46,883 bases of DNA from an uncultured Rhizobiaceae group bacterium (lineage in GTDB: Bacteria > Pseudomonadota > Alphaproteobacteria > Rhizobiales > Rhizobiaceae). Within the stretch, counting starts at the first letter, position 1; each line of letters opens with the position of its first letter. The position numbers and the translations under genes were made by a program. Below, in pieces: positions 16,925 to 24,579 of the stretch. The notes below the pieces were generated by a model. That model ran no database searches. It was not told the DNA's origin and was given only the letters and a program-made list of their open reading frames with translations. The stretch covers positions 1-46,883 of the forward strand of contig CALHIB010000173.1 in assembly GCA_938030595.1 (NCBI GenBank), given 5' to 3'.

Positions 16925-18084
16925 TAGTTTGCTCCCTGTGTGCTAGTTGCTGGTGCAGGTGTTCTGCGTTTGTTGATTTCTGGCAACGGAAGGTACGGCA
17001 CGACGCCTTGTCCCTGGCCTTGTTCAACAATCACCTTGTTTGCATCACCCAATACTTTTTCCATGGTTTCAAGGAACAAGCGTTTGCGGGTAACTTCAGG
17101 TGCTTTAGCATACTCATCATAAACTGAGATAAAGCGCTGTGCTTCACCTTTCGCTTCTTCAACAACACGGCTCTTGTATGCTGCAGCATCTTCCAGAATT
17201 TGAGCAGCTTCACCGCGTGCAGCACCCAAAACCCTGTTTGAATAGCGATTAGCCTCTTCGATGAACTGGTCTTCATTTTGTTCAGCACGCTGAACTTCAT
17301 CAAATGAGTCAGCCACTTCGCGAGGCGGCGCAACATCTTCCAGCTTCAAGCCATTGACCTGAATACCGGTTCCGTAGCTTTCCAGTGTAGATTGCGTGAT
17401 AGAGCGCACTTCCTCGGCAATTCCATCACGATCATTACGAAGTGCATCATCAGCAGGACGCTTGCCCACCACTTCACGCATCGCACTTTCAGCAACCTGA
17501 CGAACCATGCCTTCTGGGTCACTCACATTGAAGAGATAGTCATTTGGAGCAACAACCTGATAAAGAACAGAAAAAGTCACATCAACAATGTTTTGGTCAC
17601 CAGACAACATCAAGCCAACACTGCTTGCTCTTGCAGAAGATCCGACATTGATTTGCTTCTCGCTTGTTTGCACGATCTCATAACGCTCAATTGGCCATAA
17701 ATGAAAGTGCAGACCCGCAGTTGAAACTTCCTGCTTCGGCTTACCGAAGAGCAGCTCAACGCCTAACTCATCTTCCTGTACAGTGTAAAAAGCTTGTGTC
17801 AGGTAAAGGCCTGCAACAACAACCAGACCAATCAAGCCAGTAGCAGCATTAAAGCCACCGCCACCAGGCATGGCCTTTTTCAGCTTGTCTTGTCCTTGAC
17901 GAATAATTTCATCCAGATCAGGTGGTTGTCCGCCTCCTTGGCCGCCGCCACCATTGTTATTAGGTGGACGGTTATTACCACCGCCGCCGCCCCAAGGGCC
18001 GCCACCGCCGCCATTGTTATTACCATTGTTTCCGCCGCCGCCCCAAGGGCCGCCGCCTCCACCACTTTGATTACTCCAAGGCAT
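16924..18084 (-). CDS. hflK: HflK, SPFH-domain modulator of FtsH protease
   Basis: The 386-residue partner of HflC. The first 50 residues are almost only Gly, Asn, Pro and Trp, including two copies of GGGGGPWGGGG, a low-complexity cytoplasmic tail longer than the core family needs. A membrane segment follows (GLIGLVVVAGLYLTQAFYTV), then the SPFH domain with QEDELGVELLFGKP, TAGLHFHLWPIE and the coiled helix RAEQNEDQFIEEANRYSN. AAAGGA precedes the ATG. It is first in an operon with hflC and DUF2065, driven by a good sigma-70-like promoter at 18125-18153. Confidence 0.95.
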   Translation of the reverse strand: MPWSNQSGGGGGPWGGGGNNGNNNGGGGGPWGGGGGNNRPPNNNGGGGQGGGQPPDLDEIIRQGQDKLKKAMPGGGGFNAATGLIGLVVVAGLYLTQAFYTVQEDELGVELLFGKPKQEVSTAGLHFHLWPIERYEIVQTSEKQINVGSSARASSVGLMLSGDQNIVDVTFSVLYQVVAPNDYLFNVSDPEGMVRQVAESAMREVVGKRPADDALRNDRDGIAEEVRSITQSTLESYGTGIQVNGLKLEDVAPPREVADSFDEVQRAEQNEDQFIEEANRYSNRVLGAARGEAAQILEDAAAYKSRVVEEAKGEAQRFISVYDEYAKAPEVTRKRLFLETMEKVLGDANKVIVEQGQGQGVVPYLPLPEINKRRTPAPATSTQGAN

Positions 18085-18124
18085 CTACAATCCTTTATCA
18101 ATCGGAAAAATTAAATCTATACTG

Positions 18125-18153
18125 GTTATAGGCATCTCAAGCCCTGCTTTCAA
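18125..18153 (-). promoter_or_regulatory. Sigma-70-type promoter of hflKC
   Basis: On the minus strand TTGAAA (18153-18148), a 17-bp spacer and TATAAC (18130-18125) match the -35/-10 consensus well. The hflK start lies about 40 bp downstream. I see nothing else in the 170 bp between folA and hflK. Confidence 0.65.
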
Positions 18154-18254
18154 TGTTACAAAAGCGCTATTCGTCTGCAGGGTTAAAATAAATCAGATAT
18201 TTCACAAAATATTGAGTAAAAACATGATTTTGTCACTGTGAACGGAATCAAATA

Positions 18255-18764
18255 TTAAACGCGCTCATAAACAACATAAAGTGTTTCCGCCGTATCATTT
18301 TCTCCGATGGGCACTTCTTCACGCTCAATTGGTCGCCAATCAGCATCAAGAATCTCTGGAAACTTGGTATCGCCTTCAGGCTCGGCCATGACATGCGTTA
18401 CATAAAGTTTGTTCGCCAATGGCAAAGTTGCAGCATATATTTGCCCACCACCAATCACGCAAAGTTCTTCTGCGCCATTTTCTTTTGCCCACCCTTCAGC
18501 CAGAAAAAGCGCCGCTTCAATACTATTGGCATGAACGGTATCAGGCGCCACAAATTCAGAACGGGAAATCACAATATTCAATCGTCCTGGAAGTGCCTTC
18601 CCAATACTTTGAAACGTCTTACGTCCCATGATTATAGGCTTGCCCATTGTATCGCGTTTAAATCGTTTAAGGTCTGTCGAAAGCTTCCAAGGCATATCGC
18701 CATCCATGCCAATGACATTATTTTTGGCAATTGCCACCACAAGAGAAATTGGAAAATCCGTCAT
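18255..18764 (-). CDS. folA: Dihydrofolate reductase
   Basis: The 169-residue enzyme reduces dihydrofolate to tetrahydrofolate with NADPH. It shows the chromosomal DHFR pattern: [17 protein letters not shown] with the catalytic acid region (DLKRFKRDT), the NADPH-binding [16 protein letters not shown], and [13 protein letters not shown] near residue 105. The start overlaps the thyA stop by 4 bp (ATGA), so the two are coupled. This matches their linked chemistry, because thymidylate synthase regenerates the substrate of this enzyme. Confidence 0.96.
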   Translation of the reverse strand: MTDFPISLVVAIAKNNVIGMDGDMPWKLSTDLKRFKRDTMGKPIIMGRKTFQSIGKALPGRLNIVISRSEFVAPDTVHANSIEAALFLAEGWAKENGAEELCVIGGGQIYAATLPLANKLYVTHVMAEPEGDTKFPEILDADWRPIEREEVPIGENDTAETLYVVYERV

Positions 18765-19555
18765 ACTGCAATCGGAGCCTTTATGTTTGGATGCGCTTCA
18801 TACCCTTCTAACGTAAAGTCCTCGAAACTAAATTCGAACAAGTCTTTCACGTCAGGATTTATTTTCATCGTTGGCAATGCAAGTTGCTCACGCGATAATT
18901 GCTCTTTCGCTTGCTCAAAGTGATTATGATATAAATGCGCGTCGCCAAATGTGTGAACGAAGTCCCCTACTTCCAGATCACAAACCTGCGCCAACATCAT
19001 GGTAAGAAGCGCATAAGATGCAATGTTAAAAGGCACGCCCAAAAAGATATCCGCGGAACGTTGATAGAGCTGACAAGATAACTTCCCATCCGCCACATAA
19101 AACTGGAACATCGTATGACAAGGCGGCAAGGCCATATCATCAACCAATGCAGGGTTCCACGCAGTCACAATATGACGACGTGAATTAGGATTTTCCTTGA
19201 GGCTTTTTATCAGCCCTTTGATCTGGTCAATGCTTTCGCCATCAGATGTTGGCCAAGAGCGCCACTGATATCCATAAACGGGTCCAAGCTCGCCATCCTC
19301 ATCCGCCCATTCATCCCAAATAGAAACGCCACGCTCTTGCAACCATTTTACATTAGTTTCACCGCGCAAAAACCATAGAAGTTCAATGATGATCGACCGC
19401 AAATGCAGTTTCTTGGTCGTCGTCACCGGAAAGCCTTTGCTCAAATCAAACCGCATCTGATAACCAAAAACAGAACGCGTACCCGTACCCGTACGGTCTC
19501 CACGGTCGGTTCCATTTTCCAGCACGTGAGACATGAGATCAAGATAAGTCTGCAT
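18761..19555 (-). CDS. thyA: Thymidylate synthase
   Basis: At 264 residues it has the same length as E. coli ThyA. It converts dUMP to dTMP using methylene-tetrahydrofolate. Signatures are [12 protein letters not shown] at the phosphate-binding loop, [16 protein letters not shown], the active-site cysteine in [11 protein letters not shown] (position 146 by alignment with E. coli), and [25 protein letters not shown] precedes the ATG by about 8 nt. It is the first gene of a two-gene unit with folA. Confidence 0.97.
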   Translation of the reverse strand: MQTYLDLMSHVLENGTDRGDRTGTGTRSVFGYQMRFDLSKGFPVTTTKKLHLRSIIIELLWFLRGETNVKWLQERGVSIWDEWADEDGELGPVYGYQWRSWPTSDGESIDQIKGLIKSLKENPNSRRHIVTAWNPALVDDMALPPCHTMFQFYVADGKLSCQLYQRSADIFLGVPFNIASYALLTMMLAQVCDLEVGDFVHTFGDAHLYHNHFEQAKEQLSREQLALPTMKINPDVKDLFEFSFEDFTLEGYEAHPNIKAPIAV

Positions 19556-19637
19556 TGATTATTCCAAGTTGATTCTGAAACATCAATTTAAAGCATATGA
19601 CAAAAAATGTAATGGCTGGAGAAACCAATCCACTTAT

Positions 19638-20405
19638 TTAAGCAAAGGCAGCCTTGGCGCCTTCACCGAGTGCTTTCATCATCTGGCGATATGGCACAGG
19701 ACCATAACTGATACGCGCCACACCCAAATCTGCCAAACGCGCTTTTGGTGGGCATCCTGGAATTGCGATGATATTAACCGGAAGGTCTGTCGCTTCACAC
19801 AACATGCCAATTAGTTTTTCATCCAACAACGCAGGCGCAAAGAAACCACTGGCACCCGATGCTTCATAAGCCTTGGCGCGATCAATAGCTTCTCTAAGCA
19901 ACGTTTGATCATGTTCCTTGGGATCAGTTTTCAAAAACAAATCGGTTCGCGCATTTAAATATGCCCCTGTGCCACTTTCATTAATCGCAGTTCGCACGGC
20001 TGCAACACGCTTTGCTTGCAAATCGATTGGATGAAGTCCCTCACCGCCAACTTTTTGGTCTTCAAAGTTAAAACCAACAACCCCAACTTCAAGTGCAGTC
20101 TTGATATTCTTTTTAAGACCAGATTCCTCAAGCGAGTACCCTCCCTCAAAGTCTAATGTCACAGGCAAATCTGTCCCATCAACAATCCGCTTTGCATTGG
20201 CAATGGCTTGCTCCATCGGGATATTCTCACCATCACCATACCCTTGCGCAACAGCAACCGGCCAACTGCCCGTAGCCAAAGCTTTAGCACCAGCCTCTTC
20301 GACCGTTTTAGCGCTTCCAGCATCCCAAATGTTGTAAAGAACAACAGGTTCACCCTTTACATGCAATGAATGGAAGAGTTTGGCTTTTTCATGTTGTGAA
20401 GTCAT
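19638..20405 (-). CDS. Isocitrate lyase/PEP mutase family enzyme
   Basis: About 255 residues from the ATG at 20405, which has AGGA 9 nt upstream; an ATG at 20423 lacks one. It has the alpha/beta-barrel signatures of the PEP mutase/isocitrate lyase superfamily: VLYNIWDAGSAKTVEEAGAKA, LPVTLDFEGGY, a metal-binding acidic region VGFNFEDQKVGG, and YLNARTDLFL near residue 150. Members cleave or rearrange 2-oxo-acids, for example oxaloacetate decarboxylase or 2-methylisocitrate lyase. It lacks the KKCGH-type loop of isocitrate lyases, so the exact reaction is open. It is a single gene between thyA and an intergenic region with a palindrome and CtrA-type box. Confidence 0.87.
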   Translation of the reverse strand: MTSQHEKAKLFHSLHVKGEPVVLYNIWDAGSAKTVEEAGAKALATGSWPVAVAQGYGDGENIPMEQAIANAKRIVDGTDLPVTLDFEGGYSLEESGLKKNIKTALEVGVVGFNFEDQKVGGEGLHPIDLQAKRVAAVRTAINESGTGAYLNARTDLFLKTDPKEHDQTLLREAIDRAKAYEASGASGFFAPALLDEKLIGMLCEATDLPVNIIAIPGCPPKARLADLGVARISYGPVPYRQMMKALGEGAKAAFA

Positions 20406-20433
20406 TGCGGCAATTCCTGTCATTTAAAAAATC

Positions 20434-20468
20434 TTAAGTTCACATTAACCATATTAAACCATGGTTTA
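20434..20468. promoter_or_regulatory. CtrA-type box and 14-bp palindrome in a divergent gap
   Basis: TTAA-GTTCACA-TTAA (20434-20448) fits the CtrA full-site consensus. Just beside it TAAACCATGGTTTA (20455-20468) is a perfect palindrome. Both lie between the PEP-mutase-family gene (minus) and a candidate small ORF (plus). The binding factors are not known. Confidence 0.35.
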
Positions 20469-20492
20469 CAGAGTTAATTAATGAGGCATGTC

Positions 20493-20570
20493 ATGCAACG
20501 TAAAAAAACGTCTTCACTTTTTCCGGCACTCGCTGCAGCAATGATGTTTACTTCTAAAAAACGTCAATAA
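20493..20570 (+). CDS. Candidate small ORF, 25 residues, basic
   Basis: An ATG at 20493 with GAGG 6 nt upstream opens a 25-codon frame ending in TAA. The product has a basic start (MQRKKTSS), a short Ala/Met/Phe-rich centre and a basic end (SKKRQ). It ends 4 bp before the convergent DUF1194 gene. Support is only the ribosome site, the placement and an upstream CtrA-type box and palindrome. It could be spurious. Confidence 0.3.
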   Translation: MQRKKTSSLFPALAAAMMFTSKKRQ

Positions 20571-20574
20571 GTCC

Positions 20575-21300
20575 TTATTGCGCTAGCCCTATTGCACCAG
20601 GCACAATCTCCTTGAGAAGCTTCTTTTTCATCGCTTCTTCAAAGCTTTCAAAGTTCTCTGCAATCACCAGAAACGAAGCGTTCCCTCTCAAGACTTGTTG
20701 GCGGTAATAATCCTCAATATCTTGGTGAATATTATCATGCAGCGGATCTGTCCCCTTGATAGCTAGTCCATTCACCGTAATCTTTGAAAAATCCCACAAC
20801 GCATAAACTTTCGCAGGTGTAATCCCTTCATTGTTTAATCCATCGCCCGAAACATCAATCACCTGACGAATGCATTGTGTCGGTAGTTTGGGAAACATTC
20901 GATGCGCATATCCAAGCGCAGACCCCAGAGCTGTCGGAGATTTAACGGAGTTACGTTCATGGGTCGCCAATGCTTGAGCCAAAGTAAAAATATCAGCTTC
21001 AGTATTAAGCTGTGACCAGTTAAACAACAGCTTTTGATTGGTGCGGCCATTCCATTCAAAGGCGGCCATATACATGCCACCGAGTGACAATATTGCCTCT
21101 TTAACTTCCGTATCAAGCAGCGCTGCAGCCATGCCTTTGAGCTGAAGTTCATATTCGCGTTCGTTCACACTGGATGAGGCATCCATCGCCAATACAAGCG
21201 CCAAATCACAAGCCTGATTTTGTGCGACAACCTTCTGGCTTTGAACCAACAAAGCAGCACTCACAATCAAACCAATGAAAATGAGTGCGACTTTCTTCAA
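20575..21300 (-). CDS. DUF1194 protein, periplasmic VWA-fold
   Basis: The 241-residue product has a signal peptide (cleavage probably near VVAQ, residue 27) followed by a von Willebrand A-like domain. The metal-ion site motif is DASSS at residues 40-44 after LALVLAM, with further contacts in SPTALGSALGYA and VIDVSGDGLNN. DUF1194 proteins are found mainly in Rhizobiales and relatives. A ligand-binding or adhesive role is possible, but no function is established. It lies directly behind the cyclopropane synthase gene on the same strand with a 3-bp gap, so the two probably share a transcript. Confidence 0.9.
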   Translation of the reverse strand: MKKVALIFIGLIVSAALLVQSQKVVAQNQACDLALVLAMDASSSVNEREYELQLKGMAAALLDTEVKEAILSLGGMYMAAFEWNGRTNQKLLFNWSQLNTEADIFTLAQALATHERNSVKSPTALGSALGYAHRMFPKLPTQCIRQVIDVSGDGLNNEGITPAKVYALWDFSKITVNGLAIKGTDPLHDNIHQDIEDYYRQQVLRGNASFLVIAENFESFEEAMKKKLLKEIVPGAIGLAQ

Positions 21301-21303
21301 ACC

Positions 21304-22545
21304 TTAAAGCTCCAGCTTGAGTTTCTTCTCTAACTTCTCAAGTTCGCGCTGGGTATCCGTGATATAATCACGAACAATCGGCGCCCCTGTTCTGCTACGT
21401 GACAATTGCATGTGGAAAACGTGTTGCGAACCAGTACGGAACATCAACTCGCATGAGATAAGATAAAATTCCCACATGCGCGCAAATTTCTCATCATACA
21501 TCTCGACAACCTTGTCGCGGTTCTTTTCAAACCGTTCAACCCAATGAAGAAGCGTAGTTGCGTAATGAACCCTAAGCATTTCAAGATCTGTACACCATAG
21601 GTGATTTTGCTCAATCACTTCAAAAACCTCAGACAATGCAGGTGAATAAGCACCCGGGAAAATATATTTACGCAGCCACGAACTTGCCATGCCTGGAGGT
21701 GACATATGACCAATAGAGTGAATAACAGCCAAACCATCATCTGGCATAAGGTCGTTCAACTTCTTGAAGAATTCATCATAATGCGTCACACCCACATGCT
21801 CGAACATGCCGACCGAAACAATCCGATCAAATTTTTCTGGCACCTCGCGGTAATCCTGCAAACGGAATTCAACCTTGTCAGATAGCCCCATTTTTTGGGC
21901 GCGTTCGGAAGCCAACTTTTGTTGCTCTGTTGAAAGCGTAACACCAACAACGTTCACATCCTTGAGTGCTGCCAAATAAAGTGCCAAATCACCCCACCCG
22001 CAACCAATGTCCAGAACTTTTTGACCCGGCTTCAAATCAAGCTTGGACGCCAATAAGCGAAGCTTGTTGCGTTGTGCATCTTCAAGCGTTTCATCTTCTT
22101 CTCTGAAATAAGCGCAGGAATAAAGCATATTTTTATCGAGAAAGAGCTTATAAAACTCATTACCCAAATCATAGTGGTGAGAAACATTTTGCTGCGCCTG
22201 CCCCTTGCGATTAGATTGCTGCTTTTTACGGAACTTCATATTAAAAGCACGAATAGCCTTTTGCGCAGGGTGTGCTGCTAGTGATAAACGATTATGAGAA
22301 AAAAGTTGCAGAAAATCTCTTAACGTTGATCCTTCTTCAAAGGTCATCGTCCCATCCATATAGGCTTCCCCTGCCGCCAATTCCGCATTGGTGACTAGCG
22401 AGCGATATAGCTTCTTATCATGCAGCTTCATTACAACTTCAAGTCCTGGTTCACCAGAAAAAACATGCCGCTTGTCATCTGCATCAATAACGGTAAGCGA
22501 GCCTTTTTGGATAAAACTCTTCATCAAACTTGAGAGTGGAAACAT
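21304..22545 (-). CDS. cfa: Cyclopropane-fatty-acyl-phospholipid synthase family methyltransferase
   Basis: A 413-residue SAM-dependent enzyme. The N-terminal lipid-binding part (1-130) includes GSLTVIDADDKRHVFSG and AYMDGTMTFEEG. The methyltransferase core follows with QNVSHHYDLGNEFYKLFLD, the SAM loop VLDIGCGWGDLALYLA, RIVSVGMFEHVG and the PGAYSPAL region. The family adds a methylene bridge to unsaturated membrane acyl chains. Some alphaproteobacteria have several paralogues with other acyl targets, so cfa is the best but not the only name. An inverted repeat TTGATAG-CA-CTATCAA (22636-22651) lies about 90 bp upstream and might be an operator. Confidence 0.92.
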   Translation of the reverse strand: MFPLSSLMKSFIQKGSLTVIDADDKRHVFSGEPGLEVVMKLHDKKLYRSLVTNAELAAGEAYMDGTMTFEEGSTLRDFLQLFSHNRLSLAAHPAQKAIRAFNMKFRKKQQSNRKGQAQQNVSHHYDLGNEFYKLFLDKNMLYSCAYFREEDETLEDAQRNKLRLLASKLDLKPGQKVLDIGCGWGDLALYLAALKDVNVVGVTLSTEQQKLASERAQKMGLSDKVEFRLQDYREVPEKFDRIVSVGMFEHVGVTHYDEFFKKLNDLMPDDGLAVIHSIGHMSPPGMASSWLRKYIFPGAYSPALSEVFEVIEQNHLWCTDLEMLRVHYATTLLHWVERFEKNRDKVVEMYDEKFARMWEFYLISCELMFRTGSQHVFHMQLSRSRTGAPIVRDYITDTQRELEKLEKKLKLEL

Positions 22546-22661
22546 ATTAAGAAAATCCTAGAGATAAAAATTGTATTCAGATTACTTTGTTTATGGATTG
22601 CTTCACAAGTGCCGTATTCGTAATTGTGAACAGCATTGATAGCACTATCAAAATGAAAGGT

Positions 22662-22690
22662 AAAAAAAATCCCCGCCAGTGACAGGGATT
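22662..22690 (-). terminator. Intrinsic terminator of the DUF2853 gene
   Basis: On the minus strand AATCCCTG (22690-22683), a 7-nt loop and CGGGGATT (22675-22668) form an 8-bp stem followed by a T-run to 22662. It lies 25 bp after the DUF2853 stop. Confidence 0.85.
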
Positions 22691-22714
22691 AATTGTGTAA
22701 TATAAAATACTTGC

Positions 22715-23026
22715 TTAAAGATCACCAAGTTGACCTGTCGTATGAGCAACCAAATAATAGAATGTTACGCGTTGTTTTTGGCGGTCACCAGACATTGTCT
22801 CACAGACAGACGCAATGACTTCATCGCATTTGGCCTCATCTGTATGACCAAGCTTTTTCATACACCACTTTTCACGAACACGATCTAATTCAGATTTGTC
22901 AGAACATGACACCAAAGATGCGTCCTTGCTTTGCAGTGCAATGCCAAGATGTTTAACAATTTTTGCAACAACATCTGCATCGGCACCCGCATCATATCGT
23001 TGTACGTCTGCTAAATAATCACTCAT
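22715..23026 (-). CDS. DUF2853 protein
   Basis: A small soluble protein of 103 residues, mostly helical, of the DUF2853 family (YLADVQRYDAGADADVVAKIVKHLGIAL at the start; GDRQKQRVTFYYLVAHTTG near the end). Four cysteines are present. The start is the ATG at 23026 with GGAGGA 7-8 nt upstream; an in-frame ATG at 23041 overlaps that site. It is a monocistronic unit with its own terminator. The 5' leader can form two mutually exclusive hairpins, one directly abutting the ribosome site (23040-23076). Function is unknown. Confidence 0.88.
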   Translation of the reverse strand: MSDYLADVQRYDAGADADVVAKIVKHLGIALQSKDASLVSCSDKSELDRVREKWCMKKLGHTDEAKCDEVIASVCETMSGDRQKQRVTFYYLVAHTTGQLGDL

Positions 23027-23033
23027 TATAAAT

Positions 23034-23076
23034 TCCTCCATAAAGCCATATGTGCACCGTAAAGCTGCGGCTTTAT
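23034..23076 (-). promoter_or_regulatory. Leader with two alternative hairpins in front of DUF2853
   Basis: On the minus strand ATAAAGCC (23076-23069) can pair perfectly with GGCTTTAT (23047-23040), which touches the ribosome site GGAGGA (23039-23034). Alternatively TAAAGC (23075-23070), loop CGCA and GCTTTA (23065-23060) form a nearer hairpin using the same bases. Confidence 0.4.
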
Positions 23077-23187
23077 AAGCTTCAAATAGTTACGGTAAGT
23101 AAAAAGTTAACAAATTATAATCACCAGGTCACGTAAAAAAATAATTCATCTACAGTGAAAATTACTGGCTTTCGTGTCGAATAAACT

Positions 23188-23215
23188 TTGAATTTGTGGT
23201 TACATCACCTATATT
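23188..23215 (+). promoter_or_regulatory. Promoter-like sequence of the tmRNA gene
   Basis: TTGAAT (23188-23193), a 16-bp spacer and TATATT (23210-23215) precede the tmRNA. Transcription would start near 23221, at the hairpin GCTGG-CTTG-CCAGC. Confidence 0.5.
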
Positions 23216-23220
23216 GAAAG

Positions 23221-23566
23221 TGCTGGCTTGCCAGCTATGACGATAAATTGCCTGTGAAATAAACCATTCGGACCCGGGGGCGGTACCCGGCGCCTCCACC
23301 AAAAACCATTCCGCCAAAAGAACATATGTTCGAGAATGGCTTTTGATGGGGGCGAAATAGGATCGACGAGGGTGTAAAGACTGTGTTTTCGTTCGGCATT
23401 GTTCCGCCGTTATCGGGCTAAATTTCTAGTTGCAAATGACAACTATGCGGAAGCTCGTCTAGCTGCTTAATTGCGGTTCGACAGTTTCACACTAAACTCC
23501 CTACGGTTCGCACTGTGGGGCGGGGTTCGAAGGCACCTGGCAACAGAAGCCTTCACTAAATTTTTA
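23221..23566 (+). ncRNA. ssrA: Two-piece (circularly permuted) tmRNA
   Basis: The acceptor piece comes first. It has a T-arm CCGGG/CCCGG with a 7-nt loop (23274-23290), the 3' acceptor strand CGCCTCC (23291-23297), A, and an encoded CCA ending at 23301. A 46-nt spacer folds back (CCATTC with GAATGG; GAACATATGTTC inside). The coding piece starts at 23348 with GGGGGCG, which pairs with the acceptor strand in seven pairs including one G-U, followed by AAATAGGATCGACG. The tag frame reads ANDNYAEARLAA then TAA (23432-23470). A hairpin GAAGGC/GCCTTC (23529-23554) and TTTTT (23561-23565) close the gene. It rescues stalled ribosomes. Permuted two-piece tmRNA is characteristic of alphaproteobacteria. 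The exact ends are approximate. Confidence 0.95.
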
Positions 23567-23584
23567 AAACGCATGTTGGACCAT

Positions 23585-24172
23585 ATGAGCGAAGAAGAAT
23601 TACCAGAAGATTTAATCCGTTACGACGTATTAACACAGGAAGCTCTGCGTGATGTTATCCGCAAGGTACTCCAAGAGGTTGCTGACTCTGGTCTTCCTGG
23701 AGAGCATCATTTTTTTATTACCTTCAGAACTGATCACCCCAGTGTACGCCTTTCAGCCCGCATGCGTGAACGCTACCCTGAGGAAATGACAATCGTCATT
23801 CAACATTCATACTGGGATTTGAAAATAACCGACACTTACTTCGAAATTGATTTGTCTTTTGATGACATTTTGGAGCGCCTTCGCATACCTTTCGCATCTT
23901 TAAAAGGCTTCTTTGATCCACACGTAAAATTTGGTGTGCAATTCGACGCTGAATATCTCGAAGCTGCCAATGCTGACGTAGAGGTTGCAATTGAAGGCAG
24001 CGATGATGATGGTGAAGTTGAAAAACTACCACAGGTTGCTCAAAAGCGAGAAGTTGCTAAATCAGGCAAAGCCAAAAAGTCAAAGAAAAAAACTGAAGCT
24101 GCTGCCGAGGAAGATGAAAAAACAGAAAGCGCAGAAATCGTTTCTCTGGATCAATTCCGCAAGAAACAATAA
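23585..24172 (+). CDS. sspB: SspB-like ClpXP specificity-enhancing factor (alphaproteobacterial type)
   Basis: From the ATG at 23585 the product has 195 residues. The core is RYDVLTQEALRDVIRKVLQE, FFITFRTDHPSVRLSARM, a hydrophobic substrate-binding strand set, and LKGFFDPHVKFGVQFD, as in alphaproteobacterial SspB. After residue 130 an acidic and Lys-rich linker leads to the conserved tail EIVSLDQFRKKQ, which in SspB proteins is the part that docks on ClpX. It delivers ssrA-tagged proteins to ClpXP. Its gene follows the tmRNA by about 20 bp, matching its job. A longer frame from 23471 would run through the tmRNA and is rejected. An ATG at 23573 is an alternative. Confidence 0.92.
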   Translation: MSEEELPEDLIRYDVLTQEALRDVIRKVLQEVADSGLPGEHHFFITFRTDHPSVRLSARMRERYPEEMTIVIQHSYWDLKITDTYFEIDLSFDDILERLRIPFASLKGFFDPHVKFGVQFDAEYLEAANADVEVAIEGSDDDGEVEKLPQVAQKREVAKSGKAKKSKKKTEAAAEEDEKTESAEIVSLDQFRKKQ

Positions 24173-24178
24173 TCCGCC

Positions 24179-24361
24179 ATGGTTGAGCCTGTTAATCTTA
24201 GACAATTTAGAAAACGCAAACAGCGTACTGATAAAGAAAAGCTTGCAGACGAGAACAGAAAAAAGTTTGGCGTTTCAACGAAACTAAAGAAAACTGCAAA
24301 AGCTAATGAAACGCTTAACGTCTTAAAACTTGATGGCATTAAACGAGACAAGAAAGATTAG
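24179..24361 (+). CDS. DUF4169 small basic protein
   Basis: A 60-residue, highly basic protein starting EPVNLRQFRKRKQR and ending LKLDGIKRDKKD, matching the DUF4169 pattern (xxNLRxxRKxxxR at the start, an ANRxKFG-like centre, here ENRKKFGV, and a closing LDGxxR). Function is unknown; the charge suggests nucleic-acid or ribosome contact. It starts 6 bp after sspB and is followed 5 bp later by an RHH protein, so the three are probably one operon. Confidence 0.85.
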   Translation: MVEPVNLRQFRKRKQRTDKEKLADENRKKFGVSTKLKKTAKANETLNVLKLDGIKRDKKD

Positions 24362-24366
24362 GTTTC

Positions 24367-24579
24367 TTGTTAGAAAAACACTCCATAAGCATTCGCGGTC
24401 ACCGAACAAGCTATACGCTTGAGCCTGAGTTTTATTCAGAGCTGAAACACATAGCGGAAACTAAAAATATTCCGCTTGCAAGGCTAATTACTAAATTGGA
24501 TGAAGAGCGCCCTCCTCAAAGCAACCTTTCATCAACCCTTCGAGTTTTTGTGCTCAACGAGATCAAGAACAGACCTTAG
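24367..24579 (+). CDS. Ribbon-helix-helix domain protein
   Basis: A 70-residue protein with a ribbon-helix-helix (RHH_4-like) pattern: the DNA-contacting strand KHSISIRGHRTSYTLE, helix one FYSELKHIAETKNIP, helix two LARLITKLDEE, then SNLSSTLRVFVLNEI. It starts with TTG and only a weak TAGG upstream, so the start is less sure. The family is common beside fumC, DUF4169 and sspB in alphaproteobacteria; its DNA target is unknown. Its stop codon overlaps the convergent AsmA stop. Confidence 0.82.
   Translation: MLEKHSISIRGHRTSYTLEPEFYSELKHIAETKNIPLARLITKLDEERPPQSNLSSTLRVFVLNEIKNRP

Noticed and set aside
22636-22651. Inverted repeat TTGATAG-CA-CTATCAA upstream of cfa as an operator.
   Set aside because: Position relative to a promoter could not be fixed; short AT-rich repeats of this size are expected by chance. 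Kept only as a remark in the cfa entry.
23471-23584. An N-terminal extension of sspB to an ATG at 23471.
   Set aside because: It would run through the coding piece and terminator of the tmRNA, and the SspB family begins at about the residue encoded at 23585.
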